A model generated the notes under the pieces. The model had not been told where the DNA came from and searched no databases. It was given only the letters and a program-made list of their open reading frames with translations. This document shows, piece after piece, positions 44,501-51,564 of a stretch of DNA of 64,000 nucleotides. Source of the stretch: Mucilaginibacter gossypii. GTDB lineage: Bacteria; Bacteroidota; Bacteroidia; Sphingobacteriales; Sphingobacteriaceae. A program made the position numbers and the translations under genes. Location of the stretch: NCBI RefSeq assembly GCF_900100945.1, contig NZ_FNCG01000002.1, forward strand, positions 415,940 to 479,939. Direction: 5' to 3'. Position 1 is the stretch's first letter. Each line of letters opens with the position of its first letter.

Positions 44501-44631
44501 TTATAGGCGCAGGAAATAAATTCGCCGCAGTCCCAAAAACTTACGGAGGGCTCTAAAGTAAAGACGTAAGTTACGGATGCAAGGGTAAAACAAAGCCAGG
44601 CCAAAAGGTTGTTGATCTTATTGTAGCTCAT
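41596..44631 (-). CDS. DUF2723 membrane protein (O-mannosyltransferase-like)
   Basis: A 1011-residue protein. The N-terminal half has about ten transmembrane helices and the DUF2723 signature (FTLEPSVSFWDCGEFISCAY), with the acidic DCGE that marks GT-C-type glycosyltransferases. The C-terminal half is a soluble domain (DLGDNDTYSLWYDQE near residue 620). Members are widespread in Bacteroidota and thought to take part in protein O-glycosylation or envelope glycan transfer. It is a single gene, divergent from mscS. Confidence 0.85.
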   Translation of the reverse strand: MSYNKINNLLAWLCFTLASVTYVFTLEPSVSFWDCGEFISCAYKLQVSHQPGYPLFAMIGKAFSLLSMGDRTKVAYFTNLGSALASGATIMFLFWSITALAKKLLATKNTTVNTTQTLQIMGAGLTGALAFTFTDTFWFSAVETIVFAWSSLCTAVVFWAILKWDAVADEPRADRWLVFIAYVIGLSIGIHLLNLLTIPALVMVYYFRRHKNISVKSGLLAFAISILILAFVQFGIRGYTIGLAARFDLFFVNSLGLGFGSGVLFFFLLIIGLLIAGIRYSIRKQKHLLNISLLCVVFVYFGYSSFVYIPIRASAGTNLNNSHPSDAFTMYEYLNRTQYGETPLLKGPYFDAKITDVTDGTPLYRKGKSKYEVAYNKPNYVYDHTSILPRMWSTEENTTYAQDAQFYRNWLQLSDNATPTFSDNLRWMFSWQMYQMYWRYFMWNFVGRYNDDDMEGQTNMNGIGGNWTSGLFNNASNTPKFVLNNVTYTPLYALPLMVGLLGMLYHFKKRKKDALVITLLFFFTGLAIVLYVNQPSVQPRERDYSYVGSFYAFAIWIGLGLIALIDMVPKKISPRFATIGAFIICTIAGPVLLASKEWKNHDRSTKMAAHDMAYNYLMSCPKNAILFDLGDNDTYSLWYDQEVENIRPDVRIVNLSLLSADWSVRQMQRKINQADALPITMSFDKYKLGTRDVIRYNDAKIPGYVDVKEIFDFITSDDKRTHVEYTNGTTENYLPTKNFKLAVNADGVMKNKVITPEQKGLLTDTMKWKFPPNYITKENLAMIDILAHNDWKRPICFTTSIGQTSMVGLQPYLYQEGFTYRLLPFKTDSSLRDQLSKINSLVMYSNMMDKFKFGNFKTAKYLDQQSTTMFFPQMVSAFSDLSATLLKEGHRNLALNTLHKYEEVMPDINPNFMTAQGKITMADTSYKLDYAKLGNKLIKSVNSYLTDQLDYNYHQLQKDTGRLSPRDVQISMQLLNNMAAITQNGNQKELCGQIITQLNDYAEKFKSILQL

Positions 44632-44721
44632 GATAAAGTGTAAAAGTTTTTTTCAAGTAGTTAATACCAAATTAGGGCTTAAAATTGGTAACGTATTGAA
44701 ATTTAACACTTTTAACATTTG

Positions 44722-44748
44722 TTAACACTTGGAGGGTTGAAGTGTTAA
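44722..44748. promoter_or_regulatory. Inverted TTAACACTT repeat in the DUF2723-MscS intergenic region
   Basis: TTAACACTT at 44722-44730 and AAGTGTTAA at 44740-44748 form a perfect 9-base inverted repeat with a 9-base spacer. Another TTAACACTT lies near 44703. It could be an operator shared by the two divergent genes. Confidence 0.35.
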
Positions 44749-44828
44749 ATGGTTGTTAAAACAAACCCTTCCCCCAAATATGCGTTAAGCATAGGTGGTT
44801 TTTATGCGGAAGCTAAACGATTTGTTTT

Positions 44829-45614
44829 ATGAAGATTGAAAAGTTTTATGACCAGGTTTATATATGGGTGATTCGCTATGCACCCAGTTTTTTGATTGGG
44901 CTGGTAGTTTTATTCATCGGCCTTTGGCTGATTAATATGTTGTTGAAATGGTGGCAGGGCCATATGCAAAAAAAGGAAATAGATCCTACTATTAAACCCT
45001 TTTTGCAGAGCCTTGTAGGGGTTGTATTGCGTGTGTTGCTAATTTTAGGAGTTGTGCAGATCATGGGTGTGCCCATTACTTTGTTCACTGCACTCGTGGG
45101 TGCCTTTGGTGTAGCCGCTGGTTTAGCGCTTTCAGGTACTTTGCAAAATTTTGCAAGCGGTGTGTTGATACTGCTGCTCAAGCCCTTTGTTGTGGGCGAT
45201 AATATCATAGCTCAAGGCCTTGAAGGAACGGTTATCGCTATCCAGATCTTTTATACCATTGTTAAAACCTTTGATAACCGAATAGTTATTATGCCTAACA
45301 GTAAACTCTCAAACGAGGTGATCATCAACATCAGCAGGGAAGGCACCCGCAGGCTTGATATCGAGCTGAAGTTTACCAATAATATTGATTTTAATGAGGT
45401 GAAGTCGGTCATTAACTCTTCTATCGATAAATCAAAAAATATATTGGAAACTCCGGACAGGAGGATAGGTATTGCCAGTTTAGATCCTGATGGTTATCGT
45501 GTAGGAGTTAATGTTTGGGTTCATGCGCATGGTTTCCAGGATACCAAGCTGGCCGTACAGGAAAATATTTTGCAGGATTTGAAAGCTTCCGGGGTTAAAA
45601 TACCAGGTTTATAA
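44829..45614 (+). CDS. Small-conductance mechanosensitive channel, MscS family
   Basis: A 261-residue channel with three N-terminal transmembrane helices. The pore helix is clear: GAFGVAAGLALSGTLQNFAS, then GVLILLLKPF, with the Gly/Ala packing of MscS TM3. The beta domain follows, with VVGDNIIAQGLEGTVIAIQI and NRIVIMPNSKLSNEVIINIS. It opens under membrane tension and releases solutes on osmotic downshift. The gene starts at ATG 44829 and is followed at 11 bases by a pyrophosphatase fragment. Confidence 0.93.
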   Translation: MKIEKFYDQVYIWVIRYAPSFLIGLVVLFIGLWLINMLLKWWQGHMQKKEIDPTIKPFLQSLVGVVLRVLLILGVVQIMGVPITLFTALVGAFGVAAGLALSGTLQNFASGVLILLLKPFVVGDNIIAQGLEGTVIAIQIFYTIVKTFDNRIVIMPNSKLSNEVIINISREGTRRLDIELKFTNNIDFNEVKSVINSSIDKSKNILETPDRRIGIASLDPDGYRVGVNVWVHAHGFQDTKLAVQENILQDLKASGVKIPGL

Positions 45615-45625
45615 AATATGTACGC

Positions 45626-45802
45626 ATGGATAATTTAGAAAATAAGATCACGGTGATTGTTGAAACGCCTAAAGGCTGCGGCCATAAGCATGATTATGAT
45701 GCCATCACCATTCAGTTCAGGCTTAAAAAACTACTGCCGGCCAGTATGGTTTTTACATCAAGCAGGGATAGCGCTCATCGCCCCGAGAAGAAAAAAGCGT
45801 AA
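45626..45802 (+). pseudogene. Truncated inorganic pyrophosphatase N-terminus
   Basis: 58 residues beginning MDNLENKITVIVETPKGCGH and continuing DYDAITIQFRLKKLLPASMV. This is the start of a soluble family I inorganic pyrophosphatase, which usually reads ETPKGSxxKYxYD and then LKKVLPxGMVFPYDFGF. The match stops exactly where the YDFGF strand should begin, replaced by TSSRDSAHRPEKKKA and a stop. All catalytic Asp residues are missing, so it cannot be active. A strong terminator follows. Confidence 0.65.
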
Positions 45803-45816
45803 TGTTATCATTTATA

Positions 45817-45849
45817 AAAGCGCCTTTGCTTACCAGGCAAAGGCGCTTT
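45817..45849 (+). terminator. Strong hairpin terminator
   Basis: A perfect 13-base-pair stem (45817-45829 with 45837-45849) and 7-base loop, closing the mscS transcript and facing the convergent HxlR gene. Confidence 0.7.
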
Positions 45850-45882
45850 GCGCTTCTAAATTCTGAAGAGCTATTTACTACA

Positions 45883-46284
45883 TTATAATGAAACTGCCAT
45901 TGTTTTTTTGGCATCGGCTTCAGCCCGGCTCATTTGTTTAATATGCTCACGATGGTTCATGCCCCATTCGCGTAATTCCGAAACAACCTTACCAAGCGTA
46001 TCGGCATATTCGGTACGTTCATAAATTACAGTTACCGGTGTGGTATCATAAACAGTCCGTTTAACAAAGCCATTTAGTTCAAGCTCCCTTAACTCTTTCG
46101 AAAGTATTTTAGGCGTGATGCTTTCCAGGTCGCGCTGAAGTTCCTTAAACCGTTTAGGGCCGGTCATTAGGCTTACCAGCATTGGCAGCTTCCATTTGCC
46201 GTTTACTACATAAAGCGTATCGCGTACTGCGGTTACAGAAGCTTTGCAGGTCTCTTTATTGTGAATGATTTGTTCGTTGTTCAT
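45883..46284 (-). CDS. HxlR-family transcriptional regulator
   Basis: A 133-residue winged-helix regulator. The HxlR pattern is clear: CKASVTAVRDTLYVVNGKWK with the family Cys near residue 13, ITPKILSKELRELELNGFVK (recognition helix) and the wing TTPVTVIYERTEYADTLGKV. It is divergent from the DoxX-like gene at 46377, with a long palindrome between them, so it most likely regulates that gene and itself. Members often sense oxidants, aldehydes or quinones through the Cys. Confidence 0.92.
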   Translation of the reverse strand: MNNEQIIHNKETCKASVTAVRDTLYVVNGKWKLPMLVSLMTGPKRFKELQRDLESITPKILSKELRELELNGFVKRTVYDTTPVTVIYERTEYADTLGKVVSELREWGMNHREHIKQMSRAEADAKKTMAVSL

Positions 46285-46289
46285 ACTCG

Positions 46290-46323
46290 CTATCCTTAAC
46301 GATACCGGTATCCTTTAGGATAG
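46290..46323. promoter_or_regulatory. Nested palindromic operator between hxlR-type and doxX-type genes
   Basis: A centred palindrome: inner 12-base GATACCGGTATC (46301-46312) and outer CTATCC/GGATAG (46290-46295 and 46318-46323), each separated by five bases. It is very likely the binding site of the adjacent HxlR regulator. Confidence 0.65.
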
Positions 46324-46376
46324 TAGTATCTTTTTAATAGCAAAGGTAGCTAAGTTTGCGGTAAATAATTCATTAG

Positions 46377-46736
46377 ATGAAAGCAACTAAAATTTTTTAC
46401 TGGATCCTGAGCGCTATTGTAGCATTGATGATGGCTTTTTCATGCTATTCATACTTAACGAAGCCCGAAATGGCTGCAGCCTTTCATCATTTAGGCTTCC
46501 CTGATTATTTTAGAGTTGAACTGGCAATAGCCAAGCTTATCGGTGCAATATTACTATTGGTACCAGTGCCTGCCAGGTTAAAAGAATGGACTTATGCGGG
46601 ATTTACTTTTGTATTTGTTTCTGCGTTTATCGCACATACCGCATCCGGCGATCCGGTAGCAAACCGTGTGATGCCGTTGGTGTTTCTGGCGATTTTGGGA
46701 GGATCGTATGTGTTATATTATAAGAAGCAGAAGTAA
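46377..46736 (+). CDS. DoxX-like membrane protein
   Basis: A 119-residue protein with four predicted transmembrane helices, typical of the small DoxX-like family: MKATKIFYWILSAIVALMMA, LPVxxxL-type middle (AIAKLIGAILLLVPVPARLK) and a final VMPLVFLAILGGSYVLYYKK. DoxX relatives accompany stress and redox responses, and the divergent HxlR regulator fits that. The substrate is unknown. Confidence 0.85.
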   Translation: MKATKIFYWILSAIVALMMAFSCYSYLTKPEMAAAFHHLGFPDYFRVELAIAKLIGAILLLVPVPARLKEWTYAGFTFVFVSAFIAHTASGDPVANRVMPLVFLAILGGSYVLYYKKQK

Positions 46737-46796
46737 TGTGAGATATGTTTCTACCACGTCATTGCTGTAACCATCAGGTAGCCAAAAAAGCGTGAT

Positions 46797-47083
46797 GACA
46801 GGTAAAATATATTTTGGCGGTGTTGCACGTGGGCTGCGTTAGTGATTGCAGTGTAAAGCCCGGAGCGCGCAAAGGGGGTGCGGGTAGGAAAGGTGAGGAC
46901 TTGCAACGGAAAGCCCGGGCCGCAGGCAACGCCCATGTTATAAAAATTTATCGGAAAAATATAATTAATAATCAATAACTTACGATCTCGTCATTATAAG
47001 GGACGACGCAATCTTTAACTGTACACGGTCGATTTGCAGGCCTGCTCTACTGATTGGGGATTGCTTCGTTCCTCGCAATGACG
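46797..47083. repeat. Dispersed intergenic repeat, copy 1 (about 290 bp)
   Basis: Non-coding sequence homologous to 57661-57939. Shared blocks include GGTAAAATATATTTT- and GCGGTGTTG-like starts, GATTGCAGTGTAAAGCCC, GGAAAGCCCGGGCCGCAGGC and a final TTGCTTCG...CTCGCAATGACG. No long ORF. This fills most of the 46737-47108 gap; function unknown. Confidence 0.7.
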
Positions 47084-47108
47084 GATTTTATATCCTATTT
47101 CCCAATTC

Positions 47109-47984
47109 CTACGGCACCAGCAATTTCTCAAACTCCGTACTATCGCCCTTAAACACATTAAAATCCACAACATGGTTAATGCCGTTAACATGGGCCTTAT
47201 CTGAGTGCTGCCAGAATTTCCAGTTAGTTTTATTAGATACAAGCAGCTTGGGCTGGTAATAATGGGCAATCCAAAGGGTATAACCATCAAAATAACCTTC
47301 CAGGTAATCCTGGTAAAATTTAAGGTTAGTATAGATGATGGGCTTAATCCCTGTACGGTTTTCAATGGTTTTGATAAAACTCTCCAGCTGTTCGCGCATC
47401 TTTTCAGGACTGGTACGATACAACCTTTCTATATCCACCACCATGGGCAGGTCGCCTTTTTCGGTTTTTACCGTTTGAAGGAAAAACTTAGCTTGCCATA
47501 CGCCACTTTTTTGCGGAAGGAAAAAATGATAAGCGCCGCACATGATGCCTGCCTTTGGCGCTTCTCGCCAATTACGCTGAAAATATGGGTCAACACTTAA
47601 TACACCCTCGGTAGCCTTGATAAATGCGAAGCTGATATGGACATCACCCTCGCGCATGGCTTTTACCTGTTTCCAGTTTATACGGCCCTGGTATGAGGAC
47701 ACATCAATGCCATATACGGTATAGCCATCGGGGATATGAATGGCAAAATCCTTGTATTTACGATAATGCGTATCCTCTCCTGCATCCATGATCCATCGCC
47801 AGGTAGCGCTGCCAAATTTTAAAATATAGCCATAATAAAAAGGCGAAAACAGGATGAGCAGCAAAGCGCCTACAGCCACTATCCACTGTGTGGAGAAATT
47901 GGCCTGCTGTTTTGCTTTAACTACCGGCTTTTTACGGGCAGGAGCTTTCTTTCTTACAGGTGTTTTCTTTTCAGGAGCAGGCAC
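47109..47984 (-). CDS. GH25 lysozyme-like muramidase, membrane-anchored
   Basis: A 291-residue protein. The first 30 residues are Lys/Pro/Ala-rich (VRKKAPARKKPVVKAKQQ), then one transmembrane helix (WIVAVGALLLILFSPFYYGY) and a GH25 domain: YGIDVSSYQGRINW, AFIKATEGVLSVDPYF, the catalytic DxE in MVVDIERLYR, and a final NHVVDFNVFKGD. GH25 enzymes cut the beta-1,4 bond in peptidoglycan. The basic tail would stay cytoplasmic, with the enzyme facing outward. Confidence 0.88.
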   Translation of the reverse strand: MPAPEKKTPVRKKAPARKKPVVKAKQQANFSTQWIVAVGALLLILFSPFYYGYILKFGSATWRWIMDAGEDTHYRKYKDFAIHIPDGYTVYGIDVSSYQGRINWKQVKAMREGDVHISFAFIKATEGVLSVDPYFQRNWREAPKAGIMCGAYHFFLPQKSGVWQAKFFLQTVKTEKGDLPMVVDIERLYRTSPEKMREQLESFIKTIENRTGIKPIIYTNLKFYQDYLEGYFDGYTLWIAHYYQPKLLVSNKTNWKFWQHSDKAHVNGINHVVDFNVFKGDSTEFEKLLVP

Positions 47985-48005
47985 GGGGTAAAATTACGAA
48001 AACGA

Positions 48006-48134
48006 ACCGTTGATTAGGGATGATTACGTTGATTGCGCTGATTTTTTTGATGATCAAAGCGGTCTTCGAATCTAATTGTGTTAAGTAAGCTAATCAAAAT
48101 CAACACAATCAGCGAAATAAAAAAAATCAACGGT
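48006..48134. repeat. MITE-like element with 10-bp terminal inverted repeats
   Basis: Perfect ends ACCGTTGATT (48006-48015) and AATCAACGGT (48125-48134), and a partly inverted interior sharing CGCTGATT. Size 129 bp, no ORF; it lies between the GH25 gene and the marR promoter. Confidence 0.55.
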
Positions 48135-48166
48135 CAGGTTTGACATTGTGCTGATAAAACAATCTC

Positions 48167-48190
48167 TATATTTGTAAGGTAAACTTACAA
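48167..48190 (+). promoter_or_regulatory. MarR promoter with operator
   Basis: The -7 TATATTTG (48167-48174) overlaps a perfect inverted repeat TTGTAAG-5-CTTACAA (48172-48190). Binding here would block the marR-MFS-isochorismatase operon that begins at 48209. Confidence 0.65.
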
Positions 48191-48208
48191 GTTTAACTAA
48201 TTAATTAT

Positions 48209-48646
48209 ATGGGCGACGAAAAAGAGATTCAACTGGCTTCGGAATTGAGGTTTATTATAGGTAGGCTTAGTAAAAAGATCAGGAAGACTTCGACTACTGC
48301 CGAAAAGCTTTCGCTTACCGAGCGGTCGACCATGGCACTGATCTTTCAGCATGAAGAGATCCTGCCTAACGAGTTGGCGGCTATGGAGAAGATCACCACA
48401 CAATCCATGTCGCAGATATTGAGTAACCTGCTCAATCTCGGGTTAATCAAAAGGCGCATTTCCGAATTGGACAAGCGCAAGGTTATTATTTCACTATCGG
48501 AAGCTGGGATCAGCCTCATCCACAAATCCAGGAGTGAAAAAGACGAGTGGCTTAACCGTGCGCTTGAAACTACCTGTACTGCCGAAGAGCAGGCAGTTTT
48601 AAAGAAAGCCCTGGCACCCCTGGCCAAACTTGTTGACTTTGATTAA
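48209..48646 (+). CDS. MarR-family transcriptional regulator
   Basis: A 145-residue winged-helix protein. The pattern is ELRFIIGRLSKKIRKTSTTA, then helix-turn-helix around LPNELAAMEKITTQSMSQIL and the wing RRISELDKRKVIISLSEAGI. It is first in an operon with an MFS transporter (27-base gap) and an isochorismatase-like hydrolase, and carries a palindrome on its promoter. Control of export and detoxification of a small aromatic or drug-like compound is the likely role; the ligand is unknown. Confidence 0.92.
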   Translation: MGDEKEIQLASELRFIIGRLSKKIRKTSTTAEKLSLTERSTMALIFQHEEILPNELAAMEKITTQSMSQILSNLLNLGLIKRRISELDKRKVIISLSEAGISLIHKSRSEKDEWLNRALETTCTAEEQAVLKKALAPLAKLVDFD

Positions 48647-48673
48647 TTAATGAAAACTGACAGAAAGAGATAG

Positions 48674-49933
48674 ATGAGTAAGATAAGTACATTCAACGCT
48701 TTTAAAAGCCGCAACTATCGGCTGTATTTTGCCGGGCAGTCAGTTTCGTTACTGGGCACCTGGATGCAGAAAACTGCTGTTAGTTGGGTGATCTATTCGC
48801 AAACGCATTCCAAGTTTATGTTGGGCTTAACTCTGTTTGCAAGTTTGTTCCCTTCATTCCTGTTCTCGTTTTTGGGTGGTGTGGTTTCTGACAGGTATAA
48901 CCGTTTTAAAGTGCTGCTATTTACACAGGTGGCTTCAATGGTACAGGCTGTTTTACTCACTGTGCTGGTGTTTTTCGGATATTATTCGGTTTGGGCCATC
49001 ATGGCATTGACTGCTGTTTTAGGGCTGATTAACGCATTTGATGTTCCGGCAAGGCAATCGTTAGTATACGAAATGGTTGATGATAAATCCGACCTGCCTA
49101 ATGCGCTTGCCCTTAACTCTTCCATGGTGAACCTGTCGCGGTTAATAGGGCCGGGGATAGCAGGCCTGATTATTGAAAAATTCGGCGATTCGGTTTGCTT
49201 TGGGGCTAATGCATTAAGCTTTATTGCGGTAATTGGCTCATTGCTGATGATGCGTTTGCCCGAATTTACTCCCAAGCCCCACGGTAAAAACGTGCTCGCC
49301 GATCTGAAAGACGGCTTTGAATACATTCAGCAAACGCCCACTATAAAGTTTATGTTACTGATGCTTGCTTCAATAAGCCTGCTTGTACTGCCTTTTAGTA
49401 CGCTGATACCGGTTTATGCTAAGGATATATTTAAGGGAACGGCGTCAACTTTTGGGGTTATAGATAGTGTGATAGGGCTTGGTGCTTTTGGCGGCGGCAT
49501 TTTGCTGGCCTCATTAAGTGCCGGTACCGATCTTAAAAAGATCCTTGCAGTTAATACAGTAATATTTGCGGTGGGGCTGATCGCATTTTCACATATGCAC
49601 AACTATCCCGTGGCGCTGTTTTTTTCGGCTATTATCGGTTTCGGTATGATGTCGCAGGTTACCATTGGTAATACCATTATCCAAACTACTGCTACTCCCG
49701 AAATGCGAGGCCGGGTAATCAGTTATTACGCCATGTCTTTTTTTGGGATGCAGCCGCTTGGCGGTTTGCTCATTGGCGCAGTTTCGCAAAAAATAGGCGT
49801 ACCCGATACTGTTATGGCCGAAGGCATGGTAGCACTGCTGTTGGGTGTTTTACATTTTGCTTTTTTACGGCGCAGCAGGCTTAAAAAGAAAGCGATGGCT
49901 GCCGTGCAGCAATCTACCGAAGCAATTTCTTAA
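48674..49933 (+). CDS. MFS transporter (enterobactin-exporter EntS-like/MFS_3)
   Basis: A 419-residue, 12-helix major-facilitator transporter. The start FKSRNYRLYFAGQSVSLLGT and WMQKTAVSWVIY are hallmarks of the EntS/MFS_3 group, and the loop motif GGVVSDRYNRFKVL matches the MFS motif A. The end is basic (RRSRLKKKAMAAVQQ). It probably exports a small molecule and is co-regulated with the MarR regulator before it. Confidence 0.9.
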   Translation: MSKISTFNAFKSRNYRLYFAGQSVSLLGTWMQKTAVSWVIYSQTHSKFMLGLTLFASLFPSFLFSFLGGVVSDRYNRFKVLLFTQVASMVQAVLLTVLVFFGYYSVWAIMALTAVLGLINAFDVPARQSLVYEMVDDKSDLPNALALNSSMVNLSRLIGPGIAGLIIEKFGDSVCFGANALSFIAVIGSLLMMRLPEFTPKPHGKNVLADLKDGFEYIQQTPTIKFMLLMLASISLLVLPFSTLIPVYAKDIFKGTASTFGVIDSVIGLGAFGGGILLASLSAGTDLKKILAVNTVIFAVGLIAFSHMHNYPVALFFSAIIGFGMMSQVTIGNTIIQTTATPEMRGRVISYYAMSFFGMQPLGGLLIGAVSQKIGVPDTVMAEGMVALLLGVLHFAFLRRSRLKKKAMAAVQQSTEAIS

Positions 49934-49955
49934 CCATTAAAACAATCAAATTATC

Positions 49956-50516
49956 ATGATAACTGCACTTGATCAAAATACGGCACTCGTACTGATAGAC
50001 TTACAAAAATATATTGTACAGCTTTCATGCGCGCACCCCATGGCCGGCATCCTTGAAAAATCGGCAGCGCTTGTCGAAGCCTTTCGTAAAGCAGGTAAAC
50101 CCATTGTTGTTGTTCATGTAGAACCTATAGGTGCGGCTTTTAAAACAAGGCGTGATAACAATAGAAACAGCATGACCGAACTCCCTGCCGATTGGAACGA
50201 AATAGCTCCTGAAATTAAAACCGAGCCAACGGATATTTTTATCACCAAAAAAAACTGGGGCGCTTTTTATAATACAGGTCTGCACCAGGAATTGCAAAAA
50301 AGAGGCGTTACACAAATTGTACTGGCAGGTGTAGCTACCAGTATCGGTGTTGAAGCTACTGCCCGCTCGGCCAACGAGTATGCCTACAATATAGCTTTTG
50401 CCAGTGATGCCATGACCGATATGTTTCCCCAAGCGCATGCCCACAGCTTCAAATACATTTTCCCGAGGATAGGGGAGGTGGGGACTACCGCCGAGATTAT
50501 TGAGAAGTTGGGATAG
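49956..50516 (+). CDS. Isochorismatase-like hydrolase lacking the catalytic Cys
   Basis: A 186-residue cysteine-hydrolase fold. The first acidic residue is in ALVLIDLQKYIVQL and the Lys in FITKKNWGAFYNTG. The third motif reads GVATSIGVEATARSA, where the usual Cys of GxxTxxCV is Gly131. Without Cys, the classical thioester mechanism is not possible, although such variants are known. It is last in the MarR operon, 22 bases after the transporter gene, and may hydrolyse or bind the exported compound. Confidence 0.85.
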   Translation: MITALDQNTALVLIDLQKYIVQLSCAHPMAGILEKSAALVEAFRKAGKPIVVVHVEPIGAAFKTRRDNNRNSMTELPADWNEIAPEIKTEPTDIFITKKNWGAFYNTGLHQELQKRGVTQIVLAGVATSIGVEATARSANEYAYNIAFASDAMTDMFPQAHAHSFKYIFPRIGEVGTTAEIIEKLG

Positions 50517-50582
50517 ATAAGGGTAAGTGTATAATAGGACGCACCTTTGCTTTGTATCTACCCTTAGTAGGTTGAAGAACCC

Positions 50583-50616
50583 AGACTTACGAAGCTTCAA
50601 AAATTTCGTAAGTCTT
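50583..50616 (+). terminator. Hairpin after the isochorismatase gene
   Basis: A perfect 11-base-pair stem AGACTTACGAA/TTCGTAAGTCT with an 11-base loop. The rest of 50517-50729 shows nothing else I can name. Confidence 0.55.
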
Positions 50617-50729
50617 ATTCTTCTGGTCATCCATTCTTTGTGCTTCTACTATTTCGGCGAAAAAACAATCTTCATGCAATAGGCATTTATAGTTAAATTA
50701 GCAGTGTGGATATTGCTACTAAACCGCCT

Positions 50730-51386
50730 ATGAAAAAGATCTCCCCGCTTAAATTCCTGGTAGTTTTAATTCATTTGCAGGGCTTATTTATTTGCTTAAC
50801 AAACAAAGCTTTTGCCCAGGCGGATTCGGCGAAAGTCACCGTAAATAGTCCTGCATTTATCTCACCTGCTGTTCAGCGTTGGGACGACCGTGTCATGATC
50901 GATTTGCAAAATCAACGCACAACTGGCCAAACAGGTTTTTTCATGTTCCTGAGCAAAAATGTTTTGTATGGCGATATCGGGATCCCGGCGGGCTTACTGG
51001 TAGGAGGTATTGCAAGCAATAACAAAGAAATGCGCCAAAACGCAGGTTATGTGGCAAGCAGTACGGCAATATCATACGGCTTTATGTTGTTGATAAAACA
51101 TTTGGTGAAGCGACCGCGGCCATTTATTCAAAATATCAATATTACACCTGTTTACAGGGCAGGTGGTACCTCATTCCCGTCGGGGCATACTTCATCAAGC
51201 TTTGCCACAGCTACAGCTTTATCGGCTGCCTATCCTAAGTGGTACGTCATTGCGCCATCTTTCTTTTGGGCGGGGGCCACAAGTTATTCAAGAATGTATT
51301 TAGGTGTTCACTATCCTACCGATGTGGCTGCTGGATTAACGTTGGGTGTGGGCAGTGCTGCGGTTATGTCGTTTTTGAAGAAGTAG
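50730..51386 (+). CDS. PAP2-family lipid or sugar phosphatase
   Basis: 218 residues from the ATG at 50730 (MKKISPLKFLVVLIHLQGLF, signal peptide to AFAQ). The PAP2 motifs are all present: KHLVKRPRPF, SFPSGHTSSSFATATAL and SRMYLGVHYPTDVAAG, with catalytic His residues in the second and third. It removes phosphate from lipids such as phosphatidate or undecaprenyl pyrophosphate on the outer side of the inner membrane. It is monocistronic. Confidence 0.88.
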   Translation: MKKISPLKFLVVLIHLQGLFICLTNKAFAQADSAKVTVNSPAFISPAVQRWDDRVMIDLQNQRTTGQTGFFMFLSKNVLYGDIGIPAGLLVGGIASNNKEMRQNAGYVASSTAISYGFMLLIKHLVKRPRPFIQNINITPVYRAGGTSFPSGHTSSSFATATALSAAYPKWYVIAPSFFWAGATSYSRMYLGVHYPTDVAAGLTLGVGSAAVMSFLKK

Positions 51387-51457
51387 AGGTAATTTATGTT
51401 TGAAAATTTTTTAATTATGATTTAACTGGTATCTTTAGTTATCAAATTGCCGGATAT

Positions 51458-51544
51458 ATGATTGCTATACTTGATTTTTTGTTTGGATTATTACTCACCG
51501 ACTGGAGGCGTATCCGCAGGCTTAAATGGAACCGGAAAGATTAG
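51458..51544 (+). CDS. Candidate 28-residue membrane peptide
   Basis: An ATG at 51458 opens MIAILDFLFGLLLTDWRRIR and RLKWNRKD before a stop, a short hydrophobic helix followed by a strongly basic tail, as in some toxic or membrane peptides. It lies alone in the gap between two genes. No homology is recognised, and such a short frame may be chance. Confidence 0.25.
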   Translation: MIAILDFLFGLLLTDWRRIRRLKWNRKD

Positions 51545-51564
51545 ATGGAAGTTTTTCATTCTGA

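Noticed and set aside
50025..50630. Minus-strand ORF of 201 codons
   Set aside because: Antisense to the isochorismatase-like gene, which has clear family motifs.
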